Positions 1 to 8,993 are shown, counted from the first letter of the stretch. The stretch is DNA of 64,000 nucleotides from Ethanoligenens harbinense YUAN-3 (GCF_000178115.2 NC_014828.1:1209310-1273309); one strand, 5' to 3'. Program-made: numbers and translations. Notes: a model not told the origin generated them from the letters alone.

Positions 1-45
1 TACCATGCGGTATTTCCGCAGGGTTATTTTCTCCACTCTGGTCAC
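1..45 (-). CDS. Start of an unidentified protein, cut by window edge
   Basis: Only the first 15 codons are inside the window, starting at a GTG at 43-45 on the minus strand and reading V-T-R-V-E-K-I-T-L-R-K-Y-R-M-V. A GGAGG ribosome-binding site at 53-57 sits 7 nt upstream and a TATAAT -10 lies further up (109-114). The fragment is too short for a function to be assigned. The open frame, the Shine-Dalgarno site and the promoter element together are the reason for calling it a gene. Confidence 0.45.
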   Translation of the reverse strand, partial: MTRVEKITLRKYRMV

Positions 46-108
46 GTTCCGGCCTCCAGATGCAAAATCATGCCGCGCATGCACGGCATGGGCTTTTTTG
101 TGCCTTCT

Positions 109-114
109 ATTATA
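109..114 (-). promoter_or_regulatory. -10 element for the gene leaving the left edge
   Basis: On the minus strand a perfect TATAAT is read about 65 nt upstream of the GTG start at 45. No good -35 at 16-18 nt is visible, so the promoter is only partly supported. Confidence 0.4.
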
Positions 115-220
115 CCATATTACGCGCGGCAGGGTATGTCTTTGCAAGGAAAAATGGATGAAATCTTTTGGCGGCATGAAAACGGCCGGCTGCACGCCTG
201 CATTGTGTTGCAAAACAAAA

Positions 221-243
221 AGAGGGACGATAAACGTCCCTCT
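221..243 (-). terminator. Bidirectional intrinsic terminator after glnN
   Basis: A 9-bp stem (AGAGGGACG at 221-229 with CGTCCCTCT at 235-243) and a 5-nt loop are flanked by a T-run on one side and an A-run on the other. It lies 40 nt past the glnN stop. Confidence 0.85.
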
Positions 244-283
244 TTTTTTGCAAACGTGCAGTAGAAAAATTCGCTGAAACAGA

Positions 284-2380
284 TTACACTCTGAAGAGCA
301 GGTCGGTATAGACCGGAACCGGCCAGATGTCGGCAGGAACGATGGGTTCCAGCGTGTCGATATCCGAACGCAGGTCGTTCATCGCCGAAAGGACATTTTC
401 GCGATAGGCAAGCGCGGAATCAAAGTTGGTTTCCAGCGCGCCGGCAGCTTCGGCAGCCGCTTTGAGAGCTTCCGCCTTGGCAACGATGGATTTGGACAGG
501 CCCAGCACTTTTTCCAGATACGCGGTGTTGCCGCTTACATCCACACCGGCTGCCTTGAAGGAAGCGATGGAATCCGAAAGGGTCTTGGCATATTTGAATG
601 CCGCGGGTACCAGCTGACGGAACGTGATGTCCACCAGTGTGAGCGCTTCGATGTTGATGATCTTCGCATAGTTTTCGAGCAGGATCTCATAACGGGCGTC
701 GATCTCTTTGCCGACCAGCACACCGTGTTTCTCAAGCACATTGCGGTTTTTCTCATCAAGCAGCGCCTTGATGGCCAGCACGGTGTTCTTGATGTTGGGC
801 AGGCCGCGTTTTTCCGCTTCCGCAACCCACTCGTCGGAGTAGCCGTTGCCGTTGAAGATGACGCGTTTGTGGGCTTTGAAGATTTCGCCGGCAAGCGTGA
901 GCGAGGCTTTTTCGATATCGCTGGTGCTTTCCAGGCGGTCGGCGATCTGGCTCAGGGCCTCGGCCACGATGGTGTTGAGGACGAAGGCCGGGCCGGCGAC
1001 ATTGGCGTAAGAACCGCACATGCGGAATTCGAACTTGTTGCCGGTGAATGCAAACGGCGAGGTGCGGTTGCGGTCGGTTTTATCTTCCGTGATGACAGGC
1101 AGGGAAGAAACATCCAGATTAGTCTTTTTGGCTTCCGGAGAGGTGAACTTTTTGCCTTCTTCCACCGCGTCGATCAGGCTTTCGAGTTCCTCACCGACGA
1201 ACACGGAGATGATGGCGGGAGGCGCTTCGTTGGCTCCCAGACGATGGTCGTTTCCGGCGCTCGCCACAGACGAGCGGAGCAGCTCGGCGTATTCATCCAC
1301 CGCTTTGATGACCGCCGCGAGGAAGATGACGAACTGCGGGTTTTTGCCCGGATCGTCCGTCGGGTCGAGGAGGTTTTCGCCTTCGTCGGTGGAGAGGGAC
1401 CAGTTGATATGCTTGCCGTTGCCGTTGACGCCCGCGAACGGTTTTTCGTGGACCAGGGCGGCAAGACCATGCTGTTCAGCGGTCTTCTGGAGCAGTTCAA
1501 GCACCAGTTGGTTGTGGTCGACGGCGACATTGGCCGGGTCAAAGATCAGCGCAATCTCATGCTGGGCCGGAGCCACTTCATTGTGCTTGGTTTTGGCGGT
1601 GATGCCCAGTTCCCACAGCCGCTCGTCGAGATCGTGCATGAAATCGACGATCTTGGTGCGCAGGGTGCCGAAATACTGGTCGGCGAGCTCCTGGCCTTTC
1701 GGCGGCTGCGCGCCGAACAGGGTGCGGCCGGTGAGAACCAGGTCAAGGCGCTGGTTGTACAGGTCGCGGTTGACGATGAAATATTCCTGTTCCGGGCCGA
1801 CGGTGGCGGTCACTTTTTTCACGCCGGATTTGCCGAAAGCGGCCAGCACGCGGCGGGCCTGCTTGTCAAGCGCTTCGTTTGCGCGGAGGAGCGGGGCTTT
1901 TTTATCAAGGATCTCGCCGGTGTAAGAGAAGAACGCGGTGGGTATGTAGAGCGAACCCTCTTTTACAAAAACCGGAGAGGTGGTGTCCCATGAGGTGTAG
2001 CCACGGGCGGCGGAGGTTTCACGCAGGCCGCCGGACGGGAAAGAAGACGCATCCGGCTCGCCTTTGATCAGCTCTTTGCCGGAGAACGAAAGGATGACTT
2101 TGCCGTCGCCGGTGGGAGAGATGAAGGAGTCGTGCTTTTCGGCGGTCAGGCCGGTCATCGGCAGGAACCAGTGGGTGAAGTGGGTGGCGCCCAGGTCGAT
2201 GGCCCACTCTTTGATGGCGGCGGCCACTTCATCGGCAATGGATGTATCCAGCGGTTCACCGAGCTCGATGGTCTTTTTCAGACTCTTATAAGTCGCCTTA
2301 GACAAGCGTGTTTTTGCCACAGCGTCACTGAAGACGTATTTACCGAAAATTTCGGCTGGGTTTGTTTTTGCGTTTCCCAT
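284..2380 (-). CDS. glnN: Type III glutamine synthetase
   Basis: The 698-residue product makes glutamine from glutamate, ammonia and ATP. Its length is that of the GSIII family (about 700) and far above type I enzymes (about 450). Family signs include the catalytic stretch with VGPEQEYF near residue 200, the HNEVAPAQHEIA stretch, NGNGKHINWS, and AGNDHRLGANEAPP near residue 380. The ATG at 2378-2380 follows AGGAGG with 10-nt spacing. It is monocistronic: a promoter and a leader terminator lie upstream and a terminator lies downstream. GSIII enzymes are usually controlled by nitrogen status; here the leader hairpin at 2425-2459 suggests control by attenuation. No PII or other nitrogen gene adjoins it. 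Confidence 0.95.
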   Translation of the reverse strand: MGNAKTNPAEIFGKYVFSDAVAKTRLSKATYKSLKKTIELGEPLDTSIADEVAAAIKEWAIDLGATHFTHWFLPMTGLTAEKHDSFISPTGDGKVILSFSGKELIKGEPDASSFPSGGLRETSAARGYTSWDTTSPVFVKEGSLYIPTAFFSYTGEILDKKAPLLRANEALDKQARRVLAAFGKSGVKKVTATVGPEQEYFIVNRDLYNQRLDLVLTGRTLFGAQPPKGQELADQYFGTLRTKIVDFMHDLDERLWELGITAKTKHNEVAPAQHEIALIFDPANVAVDHNQLVLELLQKTAEQHGLAALVHEKPFAGVNGNGKHINWSLSTDEGENLLDPTDDPGKNPQFVIFLAAVIKAVDEYAELLRSSVASAGNDHRLGANEAPPAIISVFVGEELESLIDAVEEGKKFTSPEAKKTNLDVSSLPVITEDKTDRNRTSPFAFTGNKFEFRMCGSYANVAGPAFVLNTIVAEALSQIADRLESTSDIEKASLTLAGEIFKAHKRVIFNGNGYSDEWVAEAEKRGLPNIKNTVLAIKALLDEKNRNVLEKHGVLVGKEIDARYEILLENYAKIINIEALTLVDITFRQLVPAAFKYAKTLSDSIASFKAAGVDVSGNTAYLEKVLGLSKSIVAKAEALKAAAEAAGALETNFDSALAYRENVLSAMNDLRSDIDTLEPIVPADIWPVPVYTDLLFRV

Positions 2381-2424
2381 AAAAAGTAATCCTCCTTAAT
2401 ATTGGAACATGCAGATAAAAATAA

Positions 2425-2459
2425 AAAGGCGCACGGCAATAAAGCCGCGAAACGCCTTT
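2425..2459 (-). terminator. Leader terminator (attenuator candidate) upstream of glnN
   Basis: Read on the minus strand, AAAGGCG (2453-2459) pairs with CGCCTTT (2425-2431), with an inner CGGC/GCCG stem and a 6-nt loop. A T-rich tail (TTATTTTTATC) follows. It sits after the glnN promoter and about 45 nt before the glnN ATG, so it would end transcription before the gene unless antitermination occurs. The loop does not match the A1/G4 hexaloop of ANTAR targets, so the controlling factor is unknown. Confidence 0.65.
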
Positions 2460-2480
2460 GTTCCGCATTGGACTTTTCAA

Positions 2481-2509
2481 ATTTTATCATACAAAGGGGG
2501 GCAATGCAA
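2481..2509 (-). promoter_or_regulatory. glnN promoter
   Basis: Minus-strand -35 TTGCAT (2504-2509), 17-nt spacer, -10 TAAAAT (2481-2486). The expected start near 2474 gives a leader of about 95 nt that includes the terminator hairpin. Confidence 0.7.
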
Positions 2510-2576
2510 GAGGGTGGGCGCGGGCATCTTTCTCAAAACATAAAAAAAGCTGCTGAAAATCCTGGTATCCGGCGCG

Positions 2577-3890
2577 TCATGGCTGCAAGCGACCGGTATC
2601 ACGCGGGAACAGGGAAGCCTCGCGCACGTTTTTCAGCCCCATCAGTTTCATGACCAGGCGCTCCAACCCGATGCCGAGACCGCCGTGCGGCGGCAGGCCG
2701 TATTTGTGGGCCATGAGGTATGACGCGAAATCGGCCGGATCGAGGCCCATGCGGCGCATCTTGTCAACCTGCTCGTTGTAGTCGTGGATACGCTGGCCGC
2801 CGGTGGTGATCTCCAGCCCGCGGAACAGCAGGTCGAAGCTGAGTGCAAATCGTTCGTCCGTGGGGTCGTCCATCGCATAAAAAGGCCGTTTGGCCGCTGG
2901 AAAATGCGTGATAAAAACCAGATCGCTGTCGCATTCCCGCTTGACATGGTCGCAGAGCGCCACTTCGTCATCCGGCTCCAGATCCCATTTGCCGGGTTTG
3001 CGGCCGAGCTTTTCGATGATCTCGCGCGCCTGCATGAAGGTAAAGGCCGGAATCTTGTCAACGACAGGCACATCGACCTTCCACATCGCCAATTCTTCCA
3101 GACAATGCGCCTGAACATAGGCGAACAGGTGCCGGAGCATGGCGGTTTCCATCGCCATCACGTCTTCCATGCCGCTGATGAAGCCCATTTCAAAATCCAG
3201 CCCCACATACTCGTTGAGGTGGCGGGAGGTGTGGTGCTTTTCGGCGCGAAAGACCGGCGCAATCTCAAATACGCGCTCAAACACGCCCACCATCATCTGC
3301 TTGTAGAACTGGGGACTTTGGTTCAGAAACGCCTTGGTGTCGAAATAATCCAGATGGAAGATGTTGGCGCCGCCCTCCGCGCCCGCGCTTACGATCTTGG
3401 GCGTGTGCATCTGGGTAAAGCCGTTCTGACGCATGAAATCGGCAAACCCATCGGCCACCGCTTCCTGAATTTTGAAGATGGCGCGCTGGCGCGGGTTGCG
3501 CAGCGTGAGCGGGCGATGGTCGAGGTTGGTATCGATGTTGAGGTTGAGGTATTTTTTATTGATGGCGAAGGGGTATTCCTCAGCGGGGGAGGAGATGACG
3601 GTGAAATCAACGATGTGAAGCTCGAAGCCGTTCTGCGCGCGCGGCTCGTCCACTGCCTCGCCACACACCTCGATGCAGGTGCCCTCGCGCAGCCCGTCCA
3701 GCGGAGTTTTGGAATAGGTGGGGTTATATACGCATTGCAGCGTGTAGGCGCCGGTGCGCAGGATGAGGAACGAAAATTCGCCCATATCCCGGATGTTGTG
3801 TACAAACCCCTTGATGCGCGCGTTTTTCCCTGCCTGCCGGAGGGTTTGCAGATCTACCGGCTGTTCGACACTGCCGTCAATAAAGGTCAT
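2577..3890 (-). CDS. aspS: Aspartyl-tRNA synthetase, archaeal type, probably non-discriminating
   Basis: This class IIb synthetase charges tRNA-Asp and probably tRNA-Asn with aspartate. The 437-residue length is typical of the short archaeal-type enzyme, not the ~590-residue bacterial form. It shows an N-terminal OB fold, motif 2 (FRAEKHHTSRHLNEY), and motif 3 near the C-terminus (GGLGIGLERLVM), ending in FPRD as the archaeal type does. The position in GFVHNIRD that is Trp in strictly discriminating archaeal enzymes is His here, which from memory is the relaxed state. It is the last gene of the gatC-gatA-gatB-aspS operon, so its Asp-tRNA-Asn product would go straight to GatCAB. The ATG at 3888-3890 is chosen because GGAG lies 10 nt upstream; the ATG at 3899 touches that site. 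Confidence 0.9.
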   Translation of the reverse strand: MTFIDGSVEQPVDLQTLRQAGKNARIKGFVHNIRDMGEFSFLILRTGAYTLQCVYNPTYSKTPLDGLREGTCIEVCGEAVDEPRAQNGFELHIVDFTVISSPAEEYPFAINKKYLNLNIDTNLDHRPLTLRNPRQRAIFKIQEAVADGFADFMRQNGFTQMHTPKIVSAGAEGGANIFHLDYFDTKAFLNQSPQFYKQMMVGVFERVFEIAPVFRAEKHHTSRHLNEYVGLDFEMGFISGMEDVMAMETAMLRHLFAYVQAHCLEELAMWKVDVPVVDKIPAFTFMQAREIIEKLGRKPGKWDLEPDDEVALCDHVKRECDSDLVFITHFPAAKRPFYAMDDPTDERFALSFDLLFRGLEITTGGQRIHDYNEQVDKMRRMGLDPADFASYLMAHKYGLPPHGGLGIGLERLVMKLMGLKNVREASLFPRDTGRLQP

Positions 3891-3955
3891 CGTTCCCATT
3901 CTCCTTCACCAAAACGCCGTCCGGCGTTTCCGTATATGATCTTGCATTTGCAGAT

Positions 3956-5377
3956 TTATCTGTTGTTCAAACTTTCGGTCAGCTTGGCGCGCAACGCGGC
4001 GGGGTCGGCCTTGCCGCCCAGAATGCGCATGCACTGCCCCATGAGAAAGCCGAAAGCTTTTTCCTTGCCGTTCTTGAAATCAGTGATGGATTTCGGGTTG
4101 GCGTCCAGCGCCTGCTCCACCGCCTTGCCGATGGCATCCGCGTCGCCCACCACGCGCAGGCCGTATTTTTTCACCAGAGCGGCGGGCGCAGCCTGCTCGT
4201 CAAACAGCAGGCCGAACACCTTTTTGCCGGATGCCGCCGTAATCTCGCCCTTCTGGCACAGCACGATTAGATCGGCCAGATAAGCGGGCGGGAAGGGGAT
4301 GGCTTCCGGCTCGAGGCCGCGGTCCTTGAGCTGGCGCATCATCTCGCCCACGATCCATTTGGCGGCTTCTCTACCGTCACTCTGCGCGGCGGCCTGTTCA
4401 TAAAAATCGGCCAGCGCACGCGACGCGGTGATGATGACGGCGTCGTCTTTGGCAACGCCGGTCCGCACGTAGTCTTCCACACGGGCGGCGGGCAGCTTGG
4501 GCAGGGTGGCACGGATGTTCTCAATGCGCGCGTCGTTCAGCTTGACGGGTACCACGTCCGGCTCGGGGAAGTAGCGGTAATCGTCCGCTTCCTCTTTGCT
4601 GCGCATCACGCGGCTGGCACCCTTGTTGTCATCCCACCGGCGGGTCTGCTGAACGATATGCCCGCCCGCTTCCAGTTCCTCGATCTGCCGTTTGCTTTCG
4701 CCGAGCACGGCGCGGTAGATGGCGCGCAGCGAGTTGATGTTTTTCATCTCGGTGCGGGTGCCGAACGCTTCCGCGCCTTTGCGCCGCACGGAGAGGTTCA
4801 CGTCCGCACGCAGGGAGCCTTCTTCCATGCGGCAGTCGGACACGTCGGCATACAGCAAAATCGCGCGCACCTTTTCGACATATTCATGCACCTCTTCCGC
4901 CGAACGCATGTCCGGTTCGGAGACGATCTCGATGAGCGGTACGCCGCAGCGGTTGTAGTCTACAAACGTGCGGCGGGAGACTTTGTCGTGCACCAGCTTG
5001 CCCGCGTCCTCCTCAATGTGGATGCGGGTGATGCCGATCTTTTTGCCGCTGTCCAGCGTGACGTAGCCGCCTTTGCAGAGCGGCAGGTCAAACTGAGAGA
5101 TCTGATAGGCTTTGGGCAGATCGGGATAAAAATAGTTTTTACGGTCGAGCTTGGAGAAATGCGCGATCTCGCAGTCCATGGCAAGCCCTGCGCGCACGGC
5201 GTATTCCACCACTCGCTCGTTGAGCACGGGCAATGTGCCGGGCATACCGGTGCAGACCGGGCAGCAATGGGTGTTCGGTTCGCCGCCGAACGTAGTCTCG
5301 CAGCCGCAGAAAATCTTGGTTTTGGTGGAGAGTTCGGCGTGGATCTCAAGACCCACCACGATTTCATATTCAGCCAT
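3956..5377 (-). CDS. gatB: Asp/Glu-tRNA amidotransferase subunit B
   Basis: The 473-residue tRNA-binding and kinase subunit of GatCAB activates the misacylated Asp-tRNA-Asn or Glu-tRNA-Gln. It begins with the family pattern YEIVVGLEIHAEL and carries a zinc-type cysteine set (CGC...CCPVC) near residues 24-43. It ends with the YqeY-like tail domain that binds the tRNA elbow. The start has a strong GGGGGG site 5 nt upstream. It follows gatA by 11 nt and precedes aspS by 65 nt in one minus-strand operon. Confidence 0.96.
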   Translation of the reverse strand: MAEYEIVVGLEIHAELSTKTKIFCGCETTFGGEPNTHCCPVCTGMPGTLPVLNERVVEYAVRAGLAMDCEIAHFSKLDRKNYFYPDLPKAYQISQFDLPLCKGGYVTLDSGKKIGITRIHIEEDAGKLVHDKVSRRTFVDYNRCGVPLIEIVSEPDMRSAEEVHEYVEKVRAILLYADVSDCRMEEGSLRADVNLSVRRKGAEAFGTRTEMKNINSLRAIYRAVLGESKRQIEELEAGGHIVQQTRRWDDNKGASRVMRSKEEADDYRYFPEPDVVPVKLNDARIENIRATLPKLPAARVEDYVRTGVAKDDAVIITASRALADFYEQAAAQSDGREAAKWIVGEMMRQLKDRGLEPEAIPFPPAYLADLIVLCQKGEITAASGKKVFGLLFDEQAAPAALVKKYGLRVVGDADAIGKAVEQALDANPKSITDFKNGKEKAFGFLMGQCMRILGGKADPAALRAKLTESLNNR

Positions 5378-5388
5378 AGTTGCCCCCC

Positions 5389-6849
5389 TTACGCGATGAC
5401 CGGCTGTTTGTGCGCATCCGGCGTGGCTTGCTCGTACGCGTATGCCGCCTGAAGCAGCGCCGGCTCGCCGAACGCGGGCCCGATGAGCTGCATCCCGATG
5501 GGCAGGCCGTCCTCGTCGTAGCCGCAGTTGATGGAGAGCGCGGGCAGGCCGGCGATGTTCACCGGCACCGTGTAGATGTCACCGAGGTACATGCTCAGCG
5601 GGTCGCCGCTCTTTTCGCCCAGTTTGTAGGCGGTGGTGGGCGCCGTGGGGCCGAGGATCAGATCATAGTCCGCAAAGACCGAGTCGAATCCGTTTTTGAT
5701 GATGCGGCGCACCTGCAGCGCTTTTTTGTAATAGGCGTCGTAGTAGCCCGCGCTCAACGCATAGGTGCCCAGAATGATGCGGCGCTTGACCTCGCGCCCG
5801 AAGCCTTCGTCCCGGGTGCGGGTGACGAGCTGCGCGAGTGTTTTGCAGCCGTCCGCCGCAAAGCCGTATTTCACACCGTCATACCGAGCCAGGTTGGAAC
5901 TGGCTTCCGCGGAGGAGATGAGGTAGTAGGCGGGCACGGCGTATTCGGTGGCGGGGAGGGATACCTCCTCGCAGACCGCGCCGAGCTTTTCCAGCTCCTT
6001 CGCGGCGGCAAGAATCGCGTGTTTCACAGAAGGGGCAAGCCCGTCGCCGAGGTATTCTTTCGGCAGGGCGATCTTCATGCCTTTGATGCCCTTGCCCAGC
6101 GTGGCCGTATAGGACGGATGAGCGTAATCGGCGCTGGTGGAGTCATGCGCATCCCGTCCGCAGATGGCGTCGAGCACCACGGCGGTGTCTTCCACATTGC
6201 GCGTGATGGGGCCGATCTGGTCAAGCGAGGAAGCGAATGCGACCAGTCCGTAGCGGGAGACCGCGCCATAGGTGGGTTTGAGCCCGACGACGCCGCAGAA
6301 CGCGGCGGGCTGGCGGATGGACCCGCCGGTATCCGAACCGAGTGCAAACGGGGCTTCGCCCGCCGCCACGGCTACCGCCGCGCCGCCGGAGGAGCCGCCG
6401 GGCACGCGCGTAAGGTCCCAAGGGTTAGCCGTTTTTTTGAAATAGGAAGTCTCGGTCGAACCGCCCATGGCGAACTCGTCCATATTCAGCTTGCCAAGGG
6501 TGACTGCGCCGGCCGCGCCCAGCTTCTCGACCACGGTGGCATCGTAGGGCGGGGTGAAATGCTCGAGCATTTTGGAAGAGCAGGTGGTGGTGGCTCCGCT
6601 GGTGCAGATGTTGTCCTTGATGCCGCCCGGCACGCCCAGGAGCGCGCCGCTCTCCCCGTCGTCGAGCCGTTCCTGCGCGGCGGCGGCCTGCTTTTCGGCC
6701 AGTTCCGGGCAGACGGTCACATAAGCGCCGGTTTTGCCGTCCACCCCCTCGATGCGTGTGAGCAGGGCGTCGGTCAGTTCGGGCGCGGAGATTTCACGTG
6801 CGGCCAGCAGCCTGCCGGCTTCGCGCGCGCCCAGTTTCCATAATTCCAT
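5389..6849 (-). CDS. gatA: Asp/Glu-tRNA amidotransferase subunit A
   Basis: The 486-residue amidase subunit releases ammonia from glutamine for the transamidation. The Ser-cisSer-Lys triad regions are visible: [10 protein letters not shown] (Lys), [11 protein letters not shown] and [12 protein letters not shown]. An upstream in-frame GTG at 6856-6858 overlaps the gatC stop but has no room for a ribosome-binding site. The ATG at 6847-6849 has AGGAG 8 nt upstream and is preferred. It is translated right behind gatC and ahead of gatB. Confidence 0.96.
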   Translation of the reverse strand: MELWKLGAREAGRLLAAREISAPELTDALLTRIEGVDGKTGAYVTVCPELAEKQAAAAQERLDDGESGALLGVPGGIKDNICTSGATTTCSSKMLEHFTPPYDATVVEKLGAAGAVTLGKLNMDEFAMGGSTETSYFKKTANPWDLTRVPGGSSGGAAVAVAAGEAPFALGSDTGGSIRQPAAFCGVVGLKPTYGAVSRYGLVAFASSLDQIGPITRNVEDTAVVLDAICGRDAHDSTSADYAHPSYTATLGKGIKGMKIALPKEYLGDGLAPSVKHAILAAAKELEKLGAVCEEVSLPATEYAVPAYYLISSAEASSNLARYDGVKYGFAADGCKTLAQLVTRTRDEGFGREVKRRIILGTYALSAGYYDAYYKKALQVRRIIKNGFDSVFADYDLILGPTAPTTAYKLGEKSGDPLSMYLGDIYTVPVNIAGLPALSINCGYDEDGLPIGMQLIGPAFGEPALLQAAYAYEQATPDAHKQPVIA

Positions 6850-6854
6850 CCGGT

Positions 6855-7145
6855 TCACTCCTGTTCCACCGCGAGCGGCACGTCGTAATAGCCGTCCTCG
6901 GTCTTGGGTGCGCAGCCCAGCAGCCGGGCGCGGTCATACGACGGCACGGGCTTGTCCGTGCGCAGCACGTTGGAAAGCCCCAGCACATGCTCCATGGGCT
7001 CCACGCCGGTGGTATCGATTTTGGAAAGCACGTCCATATAGCCGATGACCGCCGTCAGATCGTGTTCCAACACGGCCTTCTCTTCATCGCTGAGTTCAAT
7101 CTGCGCAAGCCGCGCGATGCGCTCGATATCGGGTTTCTGATCCAT
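6855..7145 (-). CDS. gatC: Asp/Glu-tRNA amidotransferase subunit C
   Basis: The 96-residue helper subunit wraps GatA and GatB together. It reads [20 protein letters not shown] at the N-terminus, the usual GatC pattern, and matches the family length of about 95. An open frame extends to 7208, but the ATG at 7143-7145 follows GGGAGG at a normal distance and matches the family start. First gene of the operon. Confidence 0.93.
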   Translation of the reverse strand: MDQKPDIERIARLAQIELSDEEKAVLEHDLTAVIGYMDVLSKIDTTGVEPMEHVLGLSNVLRTDKPVPSYDRARLLGCAPKTEDGYYDVPLAVEQE

Positions 7146-7220
7146 TGCGTCCTCCCGTTCAGAAAATGCCGGCCGGCCTGGCGGCCGATCCAACGATTCT
7201 GCATGCAATACATACCCAAT

Positions 7221-7248
7221 AGTATAACATATTTGTGCAGCAATTCAA
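7221..7248 (-). promoter_or_regulatory. Promoter of the gatCAB-aspS operon
   Basis: Minus-strand -35 TTGAAT (7243-7248), 16-nt spacer, -10 TATACT (7221-7226), about 75 nt before gatC. The gene-free stretch 7146-7464 holds only this promoter and the divergent cheW promoter. Confidence 0.7.
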
Positions 7249-7379
7249 TAGTGCGAAAAAGCGTGGGGCTGTTTTAGACGATATGCACATCTTTTTGAGG
7301 AAATACCGGCGGATATTTGCAAAAAATGATAAAATTCTGGGATTTGACAAAAGATTGTTTGGCAAAAGACAAACGCGGA

Positions 7380-7408
7380 TTGACAAGCTGCTCCCGGAGA
7401 GGTATGCT
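7380..7408 (+). promoter_or_regulatory. cheW promoter
   Basis: Perfect -35 TTGACA (7380-7385), 17-nt spacer, -10 TATGCT (7403-7408), about 55 nt before the cheW start. No flagellar sigma-28 pattern is seen. Confidence 0.75.
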
Positions 7409-7464
7409 GAAACCATCACCATAACGGTAGAGATACGGTTTTATAACGACGAGGGGGAGACGGC

Positions 7465-7959
7465 ATGCAGGAAACAGCGCTTGAAACGGACAGAGAAGAA
7501 GGAGAAAACCTGTTTTTGACCTTTTTGCTGGGGCGGGATGCGTTTGCCATCGCCATCGATTATGTCAGCGAGATCGTGCAGCTGCAGCCCATCGTTCCCG
7601 TGCCGCAGCAGCAGGTGTTCATGAAGGGCGTGATGAATCTGCGCGGCGACATCATCCCCGTGATCGACCTCAAGCAGCGCCTGCGCGGCGAGGAAACGCA
7701 GCCGTCCGACCGTACCTGCATCATTGTTACCAACATTGGCGGAGAGCGTGCGGGCATGATGGTGGACAATGTCTCCGAGGTGGCCAATGTCCCCCCGGCG
7801 GATATTCTGCCTGTGACGGACAGCGGCACAAATGGGGACGGCTGCATCTGCGCCATGGCCAAAAGCGGCGAAAGCGTGAAAATGGTGCTGGACTGCGGTG
7901 CGGTGCTGGGGCAGGGCGCTTTCGGAACGGGCGGCGCTTCGCCTTTGTTGACGGAATGA
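7465..7959 (+). CDS. cheW: CheW-type chemotaxis coupling protein
   Basis: A 164-residue single CheW domain (residues about 15-150) that would link chemoreceptors to the CheA kinase. The NLRGDIIPVIDLKQRLRG stretch is the family's strongest signature; FAIAIDYVSEIVQ and GMMVDNVSEV also fit. The start follows GAGGGGG. It stands alone, with its own promoter and a strong terminator, away from any cheA, cheY, receptor or flagellar gene. That suits a CheW serving a system encoded elsewhere. Confidence 0.88.
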   Translation: MQETALETDREEGENLFLTFLLGRDAFAIAIDYVSEIVQLQPIVPVPQQQVFMKGVMNLRGDIIPVIDLKQRLRGEETQPSDRTCIIVTNIGGERAGMMVDNVSEVANVPPADILPVTDSGTNGDGCICAMAKSGESVKMVLDCGAVLGQGAFGTGGASPLLTE

Positions 7960-7984
7960 TGTATTCTGACAGATGAAAACAGCG

Positions 7985-8017
7985 GCGCCCCGCATGCATC
8001 CTGCGCATGCGGGGCGC
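7985..8017 (+). terminator. Terminator after cheW
   Basis: A perfect 13-bp GC-rich stem (7985-7997 with 8005-8017), 7-nt loop, then TTTTT. Confidence 0.92.
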
Positions 8018-8115
8018 TTTTTCTCGCCGTTTGGCGGCGCATAATCTTCCAGAGCGTGCCATATGGTATAACGTTGATGCCGCGGGATGCAGCATTGTGG
8101 AAAGGGGGCGATGCG

Positions 8116-8886
8116 TTGACCGGACCGGAACTGTTTGTGAAAGGGATGCAGATTGTTTTCCTCAACCTGGTGCTTTCCGGCGATAACGTCGGTATGATCG
8201 CGCTGGCCATCCGCGATCTGCCGCCGCGCAGGGCAAAATGGGCCAATCTGCTTGGCGGATGTGCCGCAGTGGTGCTTCGCATCCTGTTCATCTCCATGCT
8301 GGGGGCCATCCTGTCGTTCCGCTTTCTGCATCTGCATTTTGCCGGCGGCGTGCTGCTGTTGTTTATTACATACCACATGCTGGATGGAAAGAAACCCGCG
8401 CACGGCGGTAAAGCGCCGTCGGGCAGCCTGCCCAAAGCGGTGGCGTCCATTGTGGCGGCGGATCTGAGCATGAGTTTTGACAACGCGCTCGCGGTGGCAT
8501 CCGTTGCGATGGCGGGCGGAGGCAGGCTGGACGCACAGAAAATGGGCCTGATCATCATCGGCCTGATCGTCTGCCTGCCGGTGATTTTCTGGGGAGGAAA
8601 AGCGGTGGCGCAGCTGATGGATCGCCGTCCGGTCTTTATTCACCTGTGTGCCGCGGTCCTGATCTATACAGCGGTGGGCATGATCTTTGAAGACGATTTT
8701 TTTGCCGCTTCGCCCTACAGCGGCTGGAGCGGCATTGTCTGTGGGCTGGTCTGCGCGGCGCTGACGTTTTTCTACGGAGTGGTTTCCGAACGGGAAAAAC
8801 GTGCCGCCGTTCCCCGTCCGCGCAGAAAACATGCCGTTTTGCGGCATTCACACACAGCAAAAGATACAGGCGGTGTGGTGCGATGA
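8116..8886 (+). CDS. TerC/YjbE family integral membrane protein
   Basis: A 256-residue membrane protein of the TerC superfamily, thought to handle metal ions (Mn2+ or Ca2+) or help load exported metalloproteins. About seven hydrophobic segments are seen. The two family motifs with acidic residues inside the membrane are present: NLVLSGDNVGMIALA near the N-terminus and a second half-motif DLSMSFDNALAVA in the middle. The frame is open from 8056, but the TTG at 8116 with AAAGGGGG just upstream is the likely start. The C-terminal 35 residues are basic and cytoplasmic. No manganese riboswitch is recognised upstream. Confidence 0.82.
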   Translation: MTGPELFVKGMQIVFLNLVLSGDNVGMIALAIRDLPPRRAKWANLLGGCAAVVLRILFISMLGAILSFRFLHLHFAGGVLLLFITYHMLDGKKPAHGGKAPSGSLPKAVASIVAADLSMSFDNALAVASVAMAGGGRLDAQKMGLIIIGLIVCLPVIFWGGKAVAQLMDRRPVFIHLCAAVLIYTAVGMIFEDDFFAASPYSGWSGIVCGLVCAALTFFYGVVSEREKRAAVPRPRRKHAVLRHSHTAKDTGGVVR

Positions 8887-8974
8887 CGGATGACTTTTTT
8901 GTCTTTGGGGTGTGATGAAAAAGCCGCTATTTTGAAATCTGCGAACTTTGTTTTACAAAAATCCTTGTGAATTT

Positions 8975-8993
8975 ACCGGGGATTAGCCCCGGT
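8975..8993 (+). terminator. Weak terminator after the TerC-like gene
   Basis: A 7-bp stem (ACCGGGG with CCCCGGT) with a 5-nt loop followed by CTTTGTTT. Confidence 0.5.

Noticed and set aside
69-100. Hairpin ATGCCG/CGGCAT followed by T-run on the plus strand
   Set aside because: No plus-strand gene lies upstream; it sits in the untranslated leader of the gene leaving the left edge, so a terminator call is not supported.
725-1993. Long plus-strand open frame of 422 codons
   Set aside because: It lies wholly antisense to glnN and has no protein family features. GC-rich genes give such mirror frames.
2784-6843. Long plus-strand frames (2784-4283, 4658-5452, 5380-6843)
   Set aside because: All are mirror frames of aspS, gatB and gatA, with His/Arg/Gly-rich composition and no motifs.
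8022-8115. Possible manganese riboswitch before the TerC-like gene
   Set aside because: Known for some TerC relatives, but the stretch is too short and lacks the conserved loops.
7441-8847. Minus-strand frame of 468 codons
   Set aside because: Antisense to cheW and the TerC-like gene and runs through the cheW terminator; the composition is not protein-like.
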